Part shown: piece after piece, positions 38,977 to 41,910 of the stretch
Numbering within the stretch: the stretch's first letter is position 1
How the letters are laid out: the number at the start of each line of letters is the position of its first letter
Assembly: GCA_014859465.1 (NCBI GenBank)
Contig: JACUUF010000022.1
Span: 1-41,910 of the forward strand
Source of the DNA: Methyloprofundus sp.
GTDB taxonomy: Bacteria > Pseudomonadota > Gammaproteobacteria > Methylococcales > Methylomonadaceae
Direction: 5' to 3'
Length of the DNA: 41,910 bases
The notes under the pieces: generated by a model
Database searches by the model: none
What the model saw: the letters and a program-made list of their open reading frames with translations, nothing else
What the model was told of the DNA's origin: nothing
Position numbers and translations under genes: made by a program

Positions 38977-40875
38977 ATGAAAATACTATTAATTACCCCG
39001 CCTATGACCCAATTAAATACGCCGTATCCAGCGACGGCCTATTTAACCGGCTTTTTAAAGCAAGAAGGCTATGCGGTAGCGCAACGTGATTTGGCTATTG
39101 ACCTGTTATTAAGTATCTTTTCTCGCCAAGGCTTAGAAAAGTTATTGGATCAACTAGAAACTAATTTCGCAAGTGTTGATGACGATGATCTGCCGGACAG
39201 CGTGTATAACTTTTTAGCTAATTACGCACAATATTATCAATGTATTGATGGCGTTATTAGTTTTTTACAGGGAAAAGATCCTAGTTTGGCTTTACGTATA
39301 GCAAAGCGAAATTTTTTACCCGAAGGCCCGCAGTTTGAAGCACTGGAACAAAGCGAGGAAATGAATAGTGAGGTGTTAGAGCAGGCATTTGGACAATTAG
39401 GCGTACAAGATAAAGCTAAATATTTAGCCACTTTATTTATTAATGATATTGCTGTGGTTATTACTGAGGGCATCGACCCTAATTTTGAAGTGTCTCGTTA
39501 TGCTGAACGATTAGCCGCGTCTAACCCTAGTTTTGATGACTTATATAACACCTTACATGCGCCAGAACCGAGTTATACAGAGCGACTTATTGAGCGATTG
39601 TTAGCGCGTTATATAGATCAAGAAGCACCAACAGTTTTAGGTATCAGCGTGCCTTTTCCGGGCAATATGTTAGGCGCCTTACAAGCCGCTAAATATTGCA
39701 AAAAATATGCACCGGATATACAGGTGATCTTAGGCGGTGGCTTTATCAATACCGAATTACGCGCATTAAAAGAGCCGCGTATTTTTGAAACGATTGATTA
39801 TATTTGTCTGGATGATGGGGAGCGGCCTTTATTAACCTTATTGGAGTATTTTAAGGGACAGCGGCAGCGCGATGAGCTGCTCAGAACTTATTATTTACAA
39901 GAAGGCAAAGTGGTTTTTAATGCCCAGTCAAGTTTGCATGATCTTGCTCAAAAAGATGTCGGTACGCCCAGCTATGAAGGCTTAGCTGTTGATAAGTACT
40001 TGTCTTTATGTGAAGTATTGAATCCTATGCATCGGATTTGGAGCGATGGCCGTTGGAATAAAATTACGATTGCTCATGGTTGTTATTGGGCAAAATGCAG
40101 CTTCTGCGATATTAGCTTGGATTATATTGGTAAATACGATGATGCAGGTGCGGATATTACCGTACAACGCATTAAAACTTTAATTGCCGAAACCGGGCAA
40201 AGCGGTTTTCATTTTGTCGATGAGGCAGCACCACCGAAAGCCTTATTTGCCTTGGCCAAAAAATTAATCGAGCAGGATATTGTGATTACCTGGTGGGGCA
40301 ATATCCGCTTTGAAAAAACCTTTAGCGCAGAAAAATGTCAATTATTAGCCGATTCTGGCTGTATTGCTGTTAGTGGTGGATTAGAGGTCGCTTCCGATAG
40401 ATTGCTTAGCTTAATGCAAAAAGGCGTTAGTGTTGCTCAAGTCGCTAAAATAACGAAAAGCTTTACCGACGCAGGGATTTTAGTGCATGCCTATTTGATG
40501 TATGGTTTTCCCAGCCAAACTGAGCAAGAAACTGTCGATGCGTTAGAATATGTGCGCCAGTTAATGCTTCATGGCTGTATACATTCGGCTTATTGGCATC
40601 GCTTTGCCGCGACAGTACATAGCCCAGTCGGTTTAAATCCTGAAATGTATGGCATTGAACTGATACCCAATAAAAATGTATTGTTTGCAGAAAATGATGT
40701 GGATTATATTGATTGCGTAGCAACGGATCATGATTTTCTCGGGGTAGGCTTAAAAAAAGCCTTATATAACTACATGCACAATATCGGCTTTGAATACCCT
40801 GTGTCATTTTGGTTTGATGGCGAGGTAGACGCAACCAGCATAGATGAAGATTATATTGCGCGGTGTTTGTATTGA
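38977..40875 (+). CDS. B12-binding-like radical SAM protein, function unknown
   Basis: A 632-residue predicted cytosolic radical SAM enzyme. The N-terminus (MKILLITPPMTQLNTPYPAT then AYLTGFLKQEGY) and a region near 210-260 (LGISVPFPGNMLGALQAAKY then GGGFINTELR) are of the cobalamin-binding type. The cluster motif is HGCYWAKCSFCD, with Cys369, Cys374 and Cys377, i.e. Cx4Cx2C instead of Cx3Cx2C. A TIM-barrel follows (FHFVDEAAPPKAL, WWGNIRFEKTF, GLEVASDRLL, HAYLMYGFPSQTEQE). Short spacing (15 bases) puts it in the glutamate dehydrogenase transcription unit. I do not know the substrate; methyl transfer or peptide/cofactor modification are possibilities. Confidence 0.85.
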   Translation: MKILLITPPMTQLNTPYPATAYLTGFLKQEGYAVAQRDLAIDLLLSIFSRQGLEKLLDQLETNFASVDDDDLPDSVYNFLANYAQYYQCIDGVISFLQGKDPSLALRIAKRNFLPEGPQFEALEQSEEMNSEVLEQAFGQLGVQDKAKYLATLFINDIAVVITEGIDPNFEVSRYAERLAASNPSFDDLYNTLHAPEPSYTERLIERLLARYIDQEAPTVLGISVPFPGNMLGALQAAKYCKKYAPDIQVILGGGFINTELRALKEPRIFETIDYICLDDGERPLLTLLEYFKGQRQRDELLRTYYLQEGKVVFNAQSSLHDLAQKDVGTPSYEGLAVDKYLSLCEVLNPMHRIWSDGRWNKITIAHGCYWAKCSFCDISLDYIGKYDDAGADITVQRIKTLIAETGQSGFHFVDEAAPPKALFALAKKLIEQDIVITWWGNIRFEKTFSAEKCQLLADSGCIAVSGGLEVASDRLLSLMQKGVSVAQVAKITKSFTDAGILVHAYLMYGFPSQTEQETVDALEYVRQLMLHGCIHSAYWHRFAATVHSPVGLNPEMYGIELIPNKNVLFAENDVDYIDCVATDHDFLGVGLKKALYNYMHNIGFEYPVSFWFDGEVDATSIDEDYIARCLY

Positions 40876-40911
40876 GTTAGGATTAGGGCGCATTGAAGTG
40901 CCGCCTACAAC

Positions 40912-40974
40912 CATAGCTATCCACACAAGTCTTAAAACCTTCTCCAGAGGGACAAATCCGGCAGGATCCGAATT
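40912..40974 (+). repeat. Dispersed repeat, copy 2
   Basis: The first 41 bases match copy 1 (from base 143) with five differences, same orientation, then diverge. The second half of the hairpin present in copy 1 is missing here; instead TCCGG-CAGGA-TCCGA follows. It fills most of the gap before the sialidase-like gene and reaches its start codon. Confidence 0.7.
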
Positions 40975-40976
40975 AG

Positions 40977-41879
40977 ATGAAGAACCTATTAATGATTGAT
41001 AAACGACTACTATTTCTTTTGTTATTTTTGCTTGGATTAGCAAGTGCTCAAGCAACGACATCCACTCAACAAAATAATCCTTCAGTTGAAATATTAAAAA
41101 ATAGCTTGGCATTGACCTTTTCTGCAGACGGCACATTATGGCGTGTATTGCCGACTGCTGAGTTTGTCTTTGTTGATTATTCTAAAGATTTAGGTTTAAG
41201 CTATAGTCAGCCGGTTAAAGTCAATAAAAAAGCAAAAAAAATAAGTGCTTGGGCAGAAAATCCTCCCGCCATTAAAGTGACTAAGGCTGGGCGTATTTAC
41301 ATTCTTTATTATGCGGATGAGCAGCAAAAATCAACCAGCTATTTTAGTTATTCAGATGATTTTGGCAGGAGTTTTTCTGCCTCGAAATTAATTAGTGACC
41401 ATGCCGCGACGGCTATGCATTATATGGATAAAATGCTGTTAGATAAGCAAGATAATGTGCATTTCTTCTGGCATGATAAGCGTGATCAAGATAATAATGC
41501 TGCGCTCGGTGCAGGTGCACTTTCGCTTTATCATGCCAAAAGTGACGGTGCCGATAAGGGGGCGCTGAATAATTCATTGGTTGCGCATGCAGTTTGTAGT
41601 TGCTGTCGTAGCGCAGTGAGTTTATCGTCGCAAGATTTACCCGTGATATTAATGCGTATGGTATTTGCTGATGGGGCGCGAGATCATGCTTTATTAGCGC
41701 AAAATACTCAGGCCGAATGGTCAGTACCTCGGCATATTTCTGATGATCATTGGGTGATTGATGCTTGTCCTGAACATGGACCCGCTTTAGCGATAGATGA
41801 GCAAGATAGAAGTCATTTGACTTGGTTTTCATTGGGCAATAAGCGGCAAGGAATTTTTGGTAGTGGGTTAAATCTGTAA
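40977..41879 (+). CDS. Exported BNR/sialidase-like protein, probably truncated
   Basis: A 300-residue exported protein with a signal peptide (KRLLFLLLFLLGLASAQA, cleavage after AQA). Asp-box-like repeats are visible: FVFVDYSKDLGLSYSQPV, YFSYSDDFGRSFSASKL. CSCCRSAVSL and DDHWVIDACPEHGPAL are characteristic of a family of uncharacterised exo-alpha-sialidase-like exported proteins. Relatives continue after KRQG(I/L)F with further blades, but here the frame ends in FGSGLNL and TAA, so about one quarter to one third of the barrel seems absent. Neither other frame restores the expected sequence. An insertion or deletion just after about base 41858 is likely. ATG 40992 is an alternative start. No sialidase activity is implied. 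Confidence 0.75.
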   Translation: MKNLLMIDKRLLFLLLFLLGLASAQATTSTQQNNPSVEILKNSLALTFSADGTLWRVLPTAEFVFVDYSKDLGLSYSQPVKVNKKAKKISAWAENPPAIKVTKAGRIYILYYADEQQKSTSYFSYSDDFGRSFSASKLISDHAATAMHYMDKMLLDKQDNVHFFWHDKRDQDNNAALGAGALSLYHAKSDGADKGALNNSLVAHAVCSCCRSAVSLSSQDLPVILMRMVFADGARDHALLAQNTQAEWSVPRHISDDHWVIDACPEHGPALAIDEQDRSHLTWFSLGNKRQGIFGSGLNL

Positions 41880-41910
41880 TCATGTGTAAATATTGAGTCC
41901 AAATTCGACT

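Noticed and set aside
40463-41136. Minus-strand frames opposite the radical SAM gene end and the following gap
   Set aside because: No motifs; they cross the dispersed repeat and conserved coding sequence of the other strand.
41413-41883. Minus-strand frame of 156 codons over the BNR-repeat gene
   Set aside because: The plus strand encodes clear family motifs and a signal peptide; the minus frame is His/Tyr-rich noise.

Overview
The window (41.9 kb, A+T-rich, about 40% G+C by eye) looks like a chromosomal segment of a gammaproteobacterium. NtrBC, GlnA, GlnK, AmtB, BioA, UvrB, DksA and YaaA are all of proteobacterial type. The N-terminal layout of the sensor proteins, the BBP2 porin next to amtB, the BNR/sialidase-like protein and the palindromic repeats suggest a methanotroph-like (Methylococcales) lineage. 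That placement is inference, since no methane-oxidation gene is present.

Layout. (1) 1-293: tail of an unidentified gene and a palindromic repeat. (2) 294-4702, minus strand: ntrC, ntrB and glnA, with NtrC sites and sigma-54 promoters before both glnA and ntrB. (3) 4843-7800: a decayed OmpA-like remnant, an alginate-export-type porin, and an aspartate aminotransferase. (4) 7889-10166: uvrB and two tandem tRNA-Val genes, followed by about 0.9 kb without a recognisable gene. (5) 11080-19842: a hybrid histidine kinase translationally coupled to an HDOD-REC-GGDEF protein, then a convergent GGDEF-EAL protein carrying an ETR1-like (ethylene-receptor-type) membrane domain. (6) 19992-24016: a BBP2-type porin divergent from glnK-amtB, then a second glnK followed by the stump of a second amtB. 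(7) 24186-27661: bioA, dksA, an aminotransferase and a rhodanese. (8) 27943-32433: an operon of a small periplasmic binding protein, an outer-membrane barrel and a GGDEF-EAL protein. (9) 32581-41879: yaaA, an uncharacterised gene, the large NAD-glutamate dehydrogenase, a radical SAM/B12-like protein and a C-terminally truncated BNR-repeat protein.

Two themes run through the window. The first is nitrogen control. NtrB/NtrC, glutamine synthetase, two PII proteins, an ammonium channel and a porin share similar -24/-12 elements (mostly TGGCAT...TGCT) and GCAC-N7-GTGC operators, so a compact NtrC/sigma-54 regulon can be read directly. The large glutamate dehydrogenase is a metabolic neighbour, but no NtrC site was seen before it. 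The second is cyclic-di-GMP signalling: three GGDEF proteins (two with EAL or ECL domains) with different inputs, namely a phosphorelay, an ETR1-like membrane domain, and a periplasmic binding protein plus outer-membrane barrel.

The least expected items are: an 80-bp MITE with perfect 12-bp inverted ends and an 8-bp target duplication, inserted in the leader of the sigma-54-dependent porin; the ETR1-like diguanylate cyclase/phosphodiesterase with Asn at the position of ETR1 Asp25; the amtB stump; and the glutamate dehydrogenase paired with a radical SAM protein that has an unusual Cx4Cx2C motif.
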